Assembly (NCBI GenBank): GCA_965231765.1 | Contig: OZ246887.1 | Coordinates: 682,001 to 746,000, forward strand | Direction: 5' to 3' | From: JAAXHF01 sp963665955 | Lineage (GTDB): Bacteria > Desulfobacterota > Binatia > Bin18 | Length of the DNA stretch: 64,000 nt | Part shown: positions 42,161 to 49,600 of the stretch, piece by piece | Numbering within the stretch: position 1 is the stretch's first letter | How the letters are laid out: every line of letters starts with the position of its first letter | Notes under the pieces: generated by a model | Databases searched by the model: none | The model's input: the letters and a program-made list of their open reading frames with translations, nothing else | What the model was told of the DNA's origin: nothing | Translations under genes and position numbers: made by a program

Positions 42161-43459
42161 ATGGCTTGGGATTTTGAAACAGAACCCGAATTTCAAAAAG
42201 AGTTGGACTGGATGGAGACCTTTGTGCGTGAGGAAGTGGAGCCTTTAGACCACGTGCTTGGCAACCAGTATGATATCCAGAACCCACGCCACCGCAAGAT
42301 TGTGCCGACATTGCAGGCAGAGGTGAAACAGCGGGGTTTGTGGGCCTGCCATCTCGGCCCGGAGCTAGGTGGCAAAGGCTATGGTCAACTCAAGCTCGGG
42401 CTGATGAATGAGATTCTGGGACGCTCGCGCTTTGCCTCGATTGTCTTTGGCTGCCAAGCTCCGGACACCGGGAATGGGGAGATTCTGGCCCATTACGGCA
42501 GTCCAGAACATAAAGAGACATACCTCAAACCACTGCTTGATGGCGACATTGTGTCGTGCTTTTCGATGACTGAACCGCACGCGGGAGCCGATCCCAAGAT
42601 GTTCACCTGTAAGGCTGAGCGAGATGGTGACTTCTGGGTTATTAACGGGGAGAAATGGTTTTCGTCCAACGCTCGCTATGCCACGTTTCTCATCGTCATG
42701 GTCGTGACTGACCCGGATGCAGCCCCCTACCAGCGCATGTCGATGTTTATTGTTCCGGCGGATACGCCTGGCATCAATATCAAACGCAATGTCGGCCTTG
42801 CCGATGAAGCTGAGGAAGACGGCGATCACGCGTATATTCATTACGATGATGTCCGCGTCCCAGCAGAGAATATGCTGGGTGGCCCTGGGCAGGGATTTGA
42901 GGTGGCCCAAACACGCTTGGGTGGCGGGCGTATTCACCATGCGATGCGGACGATTGGTCAGATCAAGAAATCGTTCGATATGATGTGTGAACGCGTATTA
43001 TCGCGTGAAACCCAGGGCGAAGTCTTAGCCAACAAACAAATGGTACAAGAGAAAATTGCTGACTCGTGGATGGAAATCGAACAGTTCCGACTGTTTGTGC
43101 TACGAACTGCCTGGCGGATTGATAAATACAAGGACTACCGCAAAGTTCGCAAAGATATTGCTGCGATCAAAGCGGTTATGCCAAAAGTCTTTCATGATGT
43201 GGCCTATCGGGCACTGCATCTGCATGGCTCACTCGGGGTTTCGAATGAAATGCCTTTCTCGAAGCAGATTACGGAATCGTTTGTGATGGGTCTGGCTGAT
43301 GGTCCGACTGAAGTCCATAAGATCACCGTTGCCCGTCAGATACTGCGGGAGTATCAAGCCACAGACGGCCTTTTCCCGACTGGCCATTTACCTGCCCTGC
43401 GGGAAAAGGCGATTCAGAAGTATGGACAGTTGTTAGAGTTGGAAGTCGGGAATTTGTGA
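42161..43459 (+). CDS. acyl-CoA dehydrogenase
   Basis: A 432-residue acyl-CoA dehydrogenase of the ACAD10/11-like branch. Landmarks: ACHLGPELGGKGYGQL, CFSMTEPHAGADP, DFWVINGEKWFSSNA, HLHGSLGVSNEMPFSKQI and GLADGPTEVHKITVARQIL. Catalyses FAD-dependent alpha,beta-desaturation of acyl-CoA. AAAGGAGG before the ATG. It stands alone upstream of the palindrome-flanked DUF6602 cassette. More similar to these long ACADs than to the pair at 30-32 kb. Confidence 0.9.
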   Translation: MAWDFETEPEFQKELDWMETFVREEVEPLDHVLGNQYDIQNPRHRKIVPTLQAEVKQRGLWACHLGPELGGKGYGQLKLGLMNEILGRSRFASIVFGCQAPDTGNGEILAHYGSPEHKETYLKPLLDGDIVSCFSMTEPHAGADPKMFTCKAERDGDFWVINGEKWFSSNARYATFLIVMVVTDPDAAPYQRMSMFIVPADTPGINIKRNVGLADEAEEDGDHAYIHYDDVRVPAENMLGGPGQGFEVAQTRLGGGRIHHAMRTIGQIKKSFDMMCERVLSRETQGEVLANKQMVQEKIADSWMEIEQFRLFVLRTAWRIDKYKDYRKVRKDIAAIKAVMPKVFHDVAYRALHLHGSLGVSNEMPFSKQITESFVMGLADGPTEVHKITVARQILREYQATDGLFPTGHLPALREKAIQKYGQLLELEVGNL

Positions 43460-43487
43460 GTCCGGGCGGTTGAAGGAACCGGAGCGG

Positions 43488-43519
43488 GGATGTCGGGTTA
43501 CGCCTTCGGCTAACCCGAC
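43488..43519. repeat. 32 bp palindromic repeat, copy 1
   Basis: GGATGTCGGGTTACGCC... to ...CTAACCCGAC, identical to 45303-45334 and in the same orientation. It folds as a 9 bp GTCGGGTTA/TAACCCGAC stem with an inner GCC/GGC stem. REP-like. The two copies bracket the DUF6602/ART pair. Confidence 0.85.
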
Positions 43520-43581
43520 TTACAGCTTAGACCGACCACTTTCCTGGCGAAGTAAGGTGGCAGTTCTATCCGGTAACAGAA

Positions 43582-44610
43582 ATGAGTGAAAGCAATCTTG
43601 GAGAGGAAGAGCGTCGGCTCCTTCCAAACTTCCGAACTGTTGCGAGAAGCTATGCCGCTCTATTTCGAGCGCAGCGGGATCATATCCGCAAATTTCTAGG
43701 TAGGAGCCAAAACTATTCGAGCGGAGTTTTCCGCGAAAGCCTAATCCGCAACTTCCTCACTACGGTGTTACCTCAGTCCATTTCCGTAGATTCCGGTTTT
43801 GTTTACGGATTCGACCAAGTTGATAACAGCAGACAGATTGATATTCTTGTGTGGGATTCAGGTCGGCACGCCGCGGTATATCGAACTCGTGAATTTGTCA
43901 TTGTGCCCCCTGAAGCAGTGATAGCCGCGATTTCCGTAAAGACTACCCTGAACAAGAAGGATCTAGACGAATCTTTGGAGAACCTACTGAGCCTTACGCC
44001 TTTGGAACTTGCCTATCGAGTTAGGTTGGACCCAACCTCGGAGACTCCCCTGTTTCAGCCAATCACAAAGATTGTCGTCTCGTACAAGGGACCATCAAGA
44101 CTTAACAGGACTCTGACTTATGTAAGCGAATTTTTTCAGGAACGGTTTGCCAACGATCAGACGCTAGCTGCCGAGATGATTGCCGCTTTTCGAAACTTTG
44201 ACCCGATCCATCCTGCTCAGACACAGATTCATCAGGTTGAACGTGTGATCCCAAAACTAATAGCAGCGATCGAGACTGACGACGCCAGCATGATTCAGGG
44301 TTGGGGACCGCCGAACGATCGGCATGGAGAAACAACTTATGGACCGGGTCTTCGGCGTCTTCCTTATATGTATGCACAAAAGAACGAGCTCACGACTCCT
44401 CTTGAGAAGGTTGCTTATCAAGTGTTGAAATCTGTTTATCTAACGCTTGGAACGCCCGGACTCTCGATCGTCTCAGCGTGGGGTGAGTTTAATCCTACCA
44501 CGGGGAGTCGTAGCGGTGATGCCTGGGAAATCGATGAGGAACGCGGTATTCGGCTTCTCAATCCCAACAGACTTGCGCTAGGGAGCGACAGCGAAGATAC
44601 ACAAGCCTAA
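43582..44610 (+). CDS. DUF6602 protein (nuclease-like)
   Basis: A 342-residue protein whose first 130 residues match DUF6602. SGVFRESLIRNFLTTVLPQS is followed by SGFVYGF, QIDILVWDS and PPEAVIAAISVKTTL. This resembles a PD-(D/E)XK restriction-like core: glutamate in RESLI, aspartate in QIDI, and lysine in SVK with the usual glutamate replaced by serine. Activity is therefore uncertain. The rest is helical with no recognised domain. Base composition is visibly more AT-rich than neighbours. The next gene, an ART-type toxin, follows within 100 bp on the same strand; both lie between the 32 bp repeats. Confidence 0.7.
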   Translation: MSESNLGEEERRLLPNFRTVARSYAALFRAQRDHIRKFLGRSQNYSSGVFRESLIRNFLTTVLPQSISVDSGFVYGFDQVDNSRQIDILVWDSGRHAAVYRTREFVIVPPEAVIAAISVKTTLNKKDLDESLENLLSLTPLELAYRVRLDPTSETPLFQPITKIVVSYKGPSRLNRTLTYVSEFFQERFANDQTLAAEMIAAFRNFDPIHPAQTQIHQVERVIPKLIAAIETDDASMIQGWGPPNDRHGETTYGPGLRRLPYMYAQKNELTTPLEKVAYQVLKSVYLTLGTPGLSIVSAWGEFNPTTGSRSGDAWEIDEERGIRLLNPNRLALGSDSEDTQA

Positions 44611-44695
44611 TATAAGCTTGAACATATTAACGATAGCCGTTCGGCCTGTTCGTTATACTGCTCGGTTAGTCGGGCTTTGTTCAATGGAGGATGCA

Positions 44696-45202
44696 GTGCC
44701 AGAACGACTCTATCATTACACCGACGCCACAGGGTACAAGGCGATCATCGAGAATTCAAAAATGGATAATGATGGGAGAGTTACCGCGTTGATCTACCCT
44801 TCCAAACAAGCTCTTTCAGGGGATGCTCACTATGGGGATGGCTGGTATCTGACGGATATTCCGCCGTTCGGTGGGGATCGTCTCAAAATTGCACGTGCTC
44901 TGTGGGACGGCTCTTTTGAGAAAAATTACGCCAAGACAGAATATTTCCTAGCTCTCCAGGTTCATGGTAATACCAAAATTACTAAATGCAGACCAAACGT
45001 CTTCCTCATCCCTCATGGGTCGAAGTATAGGCCCACCTTGCATAGTCATGGTCCGGTACCCCGGCCCGAGAAACTGCCCTATGCCCCTATGCCTTATATC
45101 GCTCCGCAAAAGCGGGAGACAGACATCGTTATGGAGCAGAAGCGCGAAACATCTGAACACGGGTCACTACTTCAACGACTTAAACGATGGCTAGGATTCT
45201 AG
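44696..45202 (+). CDS. HYD1-signature ADP-ribosyltransferase-like protein
   Basis: About 168 residues with the Tox-ART-HYD1 pattern: LYHYTD at the N-terminus (H and Y contacting NAD), then HYGDGWYLTDIPP with the histidine-tyrosine-aspartate set. ART-HYD1 domains occur as toxins or immune effectors that modify proteins or nucleic acids with ADP-ribose. The GTG at 44696 was preferred because GGAGG (44686) sits five bases upstream; an ATG at 44684 lacks a site. Small, soluble, with no secretion signal, so it probably acts inside the cell or as a partner of DUF6602. No obvious antitoxin unless DUF6602 serves. Confidence 0.7.
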   Translation: MPERLYHYTDATGYKAIIENSKMDNDGRVTALIYPSKQALSGDAHYGDGWYLTDIPPFGGDRLKIARALWDGSFEKNYAKTEYFLALQVHGNTKITKCRPNVFLIPHGSKYRPTLHSHGPVPRPEKLPYAPMPYIAPQKRETDIVMEQKRETSEHGSLLQRLKRWLGF

Positions 45203-45302
45203 ATTTACTGTTAAATAGGTGAAGAATCGCCTTCTAGCGATCCTCATGAGCTGTTCGTCCGATCTTGTATCCAGCAGTTCTCCGAACGTCAAGCTGTGCA
45301 GC

Positions 45303-45334
45303 GGATGTCGGGTTACGCCTTCGGCTAACCCGAC
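45303..45334. repeat. 32 bp palindromic repeat, copy 2
   Basis: Identical to 43488-43519 over 32 bp and followed by CTACGG rather than TTACAG. It marks the right edge of the inserted-looking cassette. Confidence 0.85.
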
Positions 45335-45356
45335 CTACGGGGAGTCGAAAGGGAAA

Positions 45357-45536
45357 CTATCGTCCCTTCATGGGACAATTACGAGCGTCATGATCATACC
45401 CGTTGCAGATACTGCATCTTCTGACCTCTGGGCAAGTTTGGATATTATGACCAGGCTTTCCACACCCAGAACAACGAGGAACATTGGGGCAATTCCGTAT
45501 ATCGTGATCTCCTGCCCCACAGTGTGAACACGCCAT
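45357..45536 (-). CDS. 59-residue protein with three CCHC zinc knuckles
   Basis: Three consecutive C-x2-C-x4-H-x4-C motifs fill the protein: CSHCGAGDHDIRNC, CSGCGKPGHNIQTC and CSICNGYDHDARNC. These are retroviral-type zinc knuckles, which bind single-stranded RNA or DNA. Such motifs are common in eukaryotes and viruses and scarce in bacteria. The start at 45536 follows GGAAGGAG; the longer frame upstream has no such site. It lies alone between the ART cassette and the carboxymuconolactone-decarboxylase-like gene. Regulatory or RNA-chaperone roles are possible; function unknown. Confidence 0.75.
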   Translation of the reverse strand: MACSHCGAGDHDIRNCPNVPRCSGCGKPGHNIQTCPEVRRCSICNGYDHDARNCPMKGR

Positions 45537-45645
45537 ATCTTTCTCCTTCCGCTCCCATGCGTGAGTTCCTTGCAAATAATACATAAAAAAGCTGCGCTGC
45601 AAGAGGGAGACTCAGGCTCCTATCGCCCCCCGTCCTGAAGACGCC

Positions 45646-46218
45646 CTACACATTCTCCAAACTCAGCTCTGTATCCAGCTCAGCATCAAGCTGTACGCCT
45701 AAAGTATTCAGCGCCATTGAGACCAGATTGTATTGGCCAATGGCAAACACAATATCCATCATTTGCTGGGTATTGTAATATTTGCTGAGCCCCTTCCAGG
45801 TGTCATCACTCATAAAGGCGTCGGCATGCAGTTCATCTGTGGCTTTCATTAGCAGCCGATCTTGCTCGCCCCACTCCGGTGCGTCCGGGCCTTTTGCTAT
45901 GCGCCGCACCTCGTCCTTGGTCATCCCCACATCAAGTCCGATTTTCACATGCTGGGTCCATTCGTAGTTGGCCTGGCACAGATAGCCGATGCGTAGGATC
46001 ACCAGCTCGCGCTCGCGCGCTCCAACAGTCGATTTAAACAAAACATGGTTGGCAAACACTAACCAACGCCGGAACAGTTCTGGATGGTGGGCCATGGTTT
46101 TAAAGATATTAAAGACGGTCCCTGATCCAATCATAGGTTTAAAAATCTTTTGGACTTCTTCGTCCCAGTCTTCTTTTTCCAGCGGTTCCACACGGGGCGT
46201 GCTCAGTCGTGTACTCAT
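45646..46218 (-). CDS. carboxymuconolactone decarboxylase-family protein
   Basis: A 190-residue AhpD/CMD-fold protein. The core RERELVILRIGYLCQANYEWTQH carries a cysteine and histidine arranged as in the single-cysteine CMD group rather than the CxxC of AhpD, so it is more likely a decarboxylase or related enzyme than a peroxidase partner. It lies 27 bp downstream of the FAH-family gene on the same strand, forming an operon with a catabolic flavour. Confidence 0.85.
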   Translation of the reverse strand: MSTRLSTPRVEPLEKEDWDEEVQKIFKPMIGSGTVFNIFKTMAHHPELFRRWLVFANHVLFKSTVGARERELVILRIGYLCQANYEWTQHVKIGLDVGMTKDEVRRIAKGPDAPEWGEQDRLLMKATDELHADAFMSDDTWKGLSKYYNTQQMMDIVFAIGQYNLVSMALNTLGVQLDAELDTELSLENV

Positions 46219-46245
46219 TGTGTGCTCCTTTTTCTTGTGTCTCTC

Positions 46246-47121
46246 TTATATGCGAGGGGTGCCTTCGGGTTCAGCAATCACTTGGTTTTCAATCTCACCA
46301 ATCTTATCTATTGCAATCTTGACCGTATCGCCCGGCTTTAAATATTGCGGCGGCTTCATCGCAAACCCAACCCCACTCGGCGTCCCAGTCGAAATGACAT
46401 CCCCCGGCTCCAAGGTAAAAGCGGTTGTCAGATGCTCGACCAACTCGAAACAGTTGAACAACAGTTCATGGGTATTGGAATTTTGACGCAGCTCACCGTT
46501 CACCCAGGTTTTGATGGACAGTCCGTGTGGATCGCCAATCTCATCAGATGTCACAATGCACGGGCCAAGCGGACAATGAGTATCCCACGATTTGCCCATC
46601 GTGAACGTCGGTACACGCAGTTGCCAATCGCGCACGCTGACATCGTTGGCAATCGTGTAGCCGACAATCACCTCTTGCGCCCGATTCTTGGGAACATGCC
46701 GACACCGTCGCCCAATCACGACCCCGAGCTCACATTCGTAATCAACCTGGTCTGAGGCACGCGGAATATGAATCACGTCAGTTGGACCAGTAACGGAAGT
46801 CGATTGCTTGTTGAAGATCATCGGGAATTCGGGCGTCTTCATGCCTGATTCCGCAATGTGATCTTTGTAGTTCAGCCCAACCGCTAGAATCTTTGGTGGC
46901 CGCAGAATAGGCGCTTCAATTTTGACATCGTTGAGATTCAGCCGGCTAGAGCCATGACCTGCTGCTTGTTTAGCGGTAGCGAGGGCATCATTGCCCGCTC
47001 CTAGAAACGCACACATTTCACGCGGCAAGTCCGGGGCTGCAGCAGCCAGGTCTACTACACCACCATTGTCTAAGACACCAATCCGGGTCAATCCAGCTTG
47101 GGTAAAAGTCACAAGTTTCAT
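46246..47121 (-). CDS. fumarylacetoacetate hydrolase-family enzyme
   Basis: A 291-residue FAH-superfamily protein. Metal ligands are visible in YECELGVVIG (glutamates) and NDVSVRDWQ (aspartate), with VGLNYKDHIAESG before and STGTPSGVGFAM near the end. Family members hydrolyse C-C bonds (fumarylacetoacetate, acylpyruvates) or act as hydratases and decarboxylases in meta-cleavage pathways (HpcE-like). The start at 47121 follows AAAGGAGG. First gene of an operon with the CMD-family gene. Confidence 0.88.
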   Translation of the reverse strand: MKLVTFTQAGLTRIGVLDNGGVVDLAAAAPDLPREMCAFLGAGNDALATAKQAAGHGSSRLNLNDVKIEAPILRPPKILAVGLNYKDHIAESGMKTPEFPMIFNKQSTSVTGPTDVIHIPRASDQVDYECELGVVIGRRCRHVPKNRAQEVIVGYTIANDVSVRDWQLRVPTFTMGKSWDTHCPLGPCIVTSDEIGDPHGLSIKTWVNGELRQNSNTHELLFNCFELVEHLTTAFTLEPGDVISTGTPSGVGFAMKPPQYLKPGDTVKIAIDKIGEIENQVIAEPEGTPRI

Positions 47122-47582
47122 ACATTCTCCTCCTTTGGCCGTAGGTCGTATCTGATCTGATCGCCTGATCGTGGGTCTTATCAGATTCCGGGTCATTGGG
47201 GTATAAGCACGCAGTGTGGGACTTTGCGGGTCGGAGTGCGGAGTATATGCGCATCAATTGGTCAGGACCAGGCCGAAGCTAGAGGATTATCCATATACGC
47301 CTGTATGAACATCCAGAATCGGACAATAGCCGCAAAATCCGCTTACTGCTGTCTTTCCTCGGGCTAGAGTACGAATCTGTAGTCGTTGATCTGATGACTG
47401 ATGAGCAGCACCAAGAGCCCTTTCTCCCAATCAATCCGCGCAGCGTGGTCCCAGCCCGCAAATTCCCACGTCTCAGCTCCTGTTGCGGCTGCGCTGGGTG
47501 TCTGGTCTGACATCTTTTTGTGTGTTTTTCCTGTCACAACAGGACGGATGGAGTGTCGCGTATCGTCTCTTCTGCTCAATAC
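47122..47582. other. 461 bp gap with a GST remnant
   Basis: Upstream region of the FAH operon, followed by the GST fragment on the plus strand; the final 120 bp before the LLM stop shows nothing. Confidence 0.5.
47286..47460 (+). pseudogene. GST N-terminal fragment
   Basis: One frame reads RLYEHPESDNSRKIRLLLSF, then LGLEYESVVVDL and FLPINPRSVVPA, the beta-alpha-beta start of a glutathione S-transferase. It has no start codon in frame, and similarity ends after PRSVVPA; the rest of the domain is missing. Confidence 0.65.
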
Positions 47583-48734
47583 TCACAGGGCAGCAAGCGT
47601 AGCCTGATCTTTCAATCTCGGATACACTTCACGGGCAAACAGCGTCATACCTTTGACTGTTTCGTCGTGCTCCAAGTAACCAGCCTGACCCATTAAGAGC
47701 AGATGCCCAAAACCGCCAACATGCTCGTAGAACTTCATGATTTGGCGGTACACACTGTCCGGGCTACCGGCAAACACGAGTCCGTTTTGCATGAACTTCT
47801 CTAGGCTCGGATTTTGGAACATCTTGAAAATATCTGAGGTCCCTCGCCAGGCTCCAACGGCTGCCGCAGTCGCTTGATAGCCAGGTGGATTAATAAACTG
47901 GGGCGGGACTTTATTCGACTCGACATACCACATCAGCTTCCGCGCTCCAGCCAAGCCTTCCTCGTCCGTCTCTCCGGTATAGACCAGAGCCGCGTAGGCA
48001 AGCCGGTCCAAGCCGGCTGGCGACAGCCCCAGCTCCGTCCGCTGAGTACGATATGTATCAAATATCGTCTTCGTGCCATCAAAGCCGGTCAAAAAGCAGG
48101 CTGCCACATGACCGTGTTCACTCGCAACCTTGGCCGTACGTGGACTCAGTGCTGTGATCCAAACTGGAGGATGGGGCTGCTGGTATGGGCGCGGCCAGAT
48201 GTTCACCTGCCGATGATGAAAATGCTTGCCTTCCCAGTTAAACGGTCCGTCGTGGCTAGTCCAGGCTTTGAGAATGAGGTCATGCGCTTCCCAAAAGCGC
48301 TCGTGCATGTTGGCTGGAGAATGATTGCCAGCCGATATTTCGTATGGCACTCCGCGGACAAAGCCGACTTCCAGACGCCCACGCGAATACACATCAACCA
48401 TGGCCATTTCTTCGGCCACACGTACGGGCTCACGCCGGTTGGCAATCGGATTGCCGAGAATCAACAGACGTGCCTGCTGTGTCTCGCGGGCCAAAATCCC
48501 CATGATAATAGGGCCAGCCGGGTTCAGGTTGGTCGCAGTTTGGTGATGTTCATTGACCATCACTTCTAATCCCAGCTCATCAGCAATCTTCCACTCATCA
48601 ATAAAACGATGATACAGATCAGCCCCGATCTTGGGATCATAATACCGATTGGGTAAGCTCACCCGAATCGAGTCATACTCTTCGGCAGCAGGCAAGAGGT
48701 GGTAGGCGTTTTCACTGAAGTGCCAGGCTCGCAT
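47583..48734 (-). CDS. luciferase-like flavin-dependent monooxygenase
   Basis: A 383-residue LLM-class enzyme: N-terminal FSENAYHLLP, MVNEHHQTATNLNPAGPI, GNPIANRREPVRVAEEMAMVD, and KHFHHRQVNIWPRPYQQPHPP. Clearly of the same subgroup as 22091-23422. It uses reduced flavin and O2 on an unknown, probably carbonyl, substrate. It follows the alpha/beta hydrolase gene by 12 bp on the same strand, so oxidation and hydrolysis are probably consecutive steps. Ribosome site AAGGAGA. Confidence 0.87.
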   Translation of the reverse strand: MRAWHFSENAYHLLPAAEEYDSIRVSLPNRYYDPKIGADLYHRFIDEWKIADELGLEVMVNEHHQTATNLNPAGPIIMGILARETQQARLLILGNPIANRREPVRVAEEMAMVDVYSRGRLEVGFVRGVPYEISAGNHSPANMHERFWEAHDLILKAWTSHDGPFNWEGKHFHHRQVNIWPRPYQQPHPPVWITALSPRTAKVASEHGHVAACFLTGFDGTKTIFDTYRTQRTELGLSPAGLDRLAYAALVYTGETDEEGLAGARKLMWYVESNKVPPQFINPPGYQATAAAVGAWRGTSDIFKMFQNPSLEKFMQNGLVFAGSPDSVYRQIMKFYEHVGGFGHLLLMGQAGYLEHDETVKGMTLFAREVYPRLKDQATLAAL

Positions 48735-48746
48735 GCCGGTATCTCC

Positions 48747-49547
48747 TTACGGTCTGTCCACAAATAATCGGACCTGTTCACATATTGTATCTGGCTGCTC
48801 CAGATGCGGCCAGTGTCCAGCCTGTTCAATCATGCTGAGCGTGGCCCCAGGAATGGCATCCCGGTATGCTCCGCCATAATAGTCTGGCATCAGAAAACGG
48901 TCGCTCACGCCCCAGACCAACAAAGTGGGGAGCGTGATGCGGTGCAAACGTTGGCGTAACTTTGGATTATGACAATACGGCTCCCAGACATATAAGGCCG
49001 TGGCTTCTCGATTGCGGGCGATAGCCGTCAACGCTTCGTCCGATAGGCTGGCATAATCTATCGCCGCCCGGGTTGGGTCATGGTATTGCAAGTCCACCAC
49101 TTCGTCAGGGTGCAAGGCAAAGATATCTGGGATATCTCGTGTCTCTCGATCGCCAACTTTAATACCGCTGGGAGCGACTAAAATGAGCTTAGACAGACGC
49201 TCGGTGCATTTGGTCGCCATCTCCGCGGCAATCCAGCCACCGAGGGAACAGCCGACCAGAATCACATCGTGCAGATCAAAATGGGCCAAGAGGTCAAGAT
49301 ACAGGTACGCCAAGTCATCCACCGTATCAATATCGATGCCGTCCACATCTGGGGCATGTCCAAAGCCGGGATGAAAAGGGGCAATCACCCGACCGAACTT
49401 GGACAATCCGGACAAAAAGGGAGTGTCTAGCTCAAGACCGACTTCACCGTGCAAGACAACAATCGGTCGGCCGTGTCCTTGCTCAACAACAGCCAATGGC
49501 ACTCCGTGGACGGAAATCTGGTTTGGCTTTACCTGCTCTTGTGTCAT
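48747..49547 (-). CDS. alpha/beta hydrolase (MhpC-like)
   Basis: A 266-residue alpha/beta-fold hydrolase with nucleophile serine in GCSLGGW, aspartate in WGVSDRFL and histidine in AGHWPHLEQP. The C-terminal pattern is that of meta-cleavage-product hydrolases and haloperoxidase-like esterases. It forms an operon with the LLM gene downstream. Because related ring-cleavage enzymes lie nearby, C-C or ester bond hydrolysis are both possible. The usual HGxG oxyanion motif is altered to HGEVG near residue 33. Confidence 0.82.
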   Translation of the reverse strand: MTQEQVKPNQISVHGVPLAVVEQGHGRPIVVLHGEVGLELDTPFLSGLSKFGRVIAPFHPGFGHAPDVDGIDIDTVDDLAYLYLDLLAHFDLHDVILVGCSLGGWIAAEMATKCTERLSKLILVAPSGIKVGDRETRDIPDIFALHPDEVVDLQYHDPTRAAIDYASLSDEALTAIARNREATALYVWEPYCHNPKLRQRLHRITLPTLLVWGVSDRFLMPDYYGGAYRDAIPGATLSMIEQAGHWPHLEQPDTICEQVRLFVDRP

Positions 49548-49600
49548 GGTCGTCTTTAGCTAGCATGCTTGGTCTGAATGGTCAGCCCCTCAGAAAGTTC

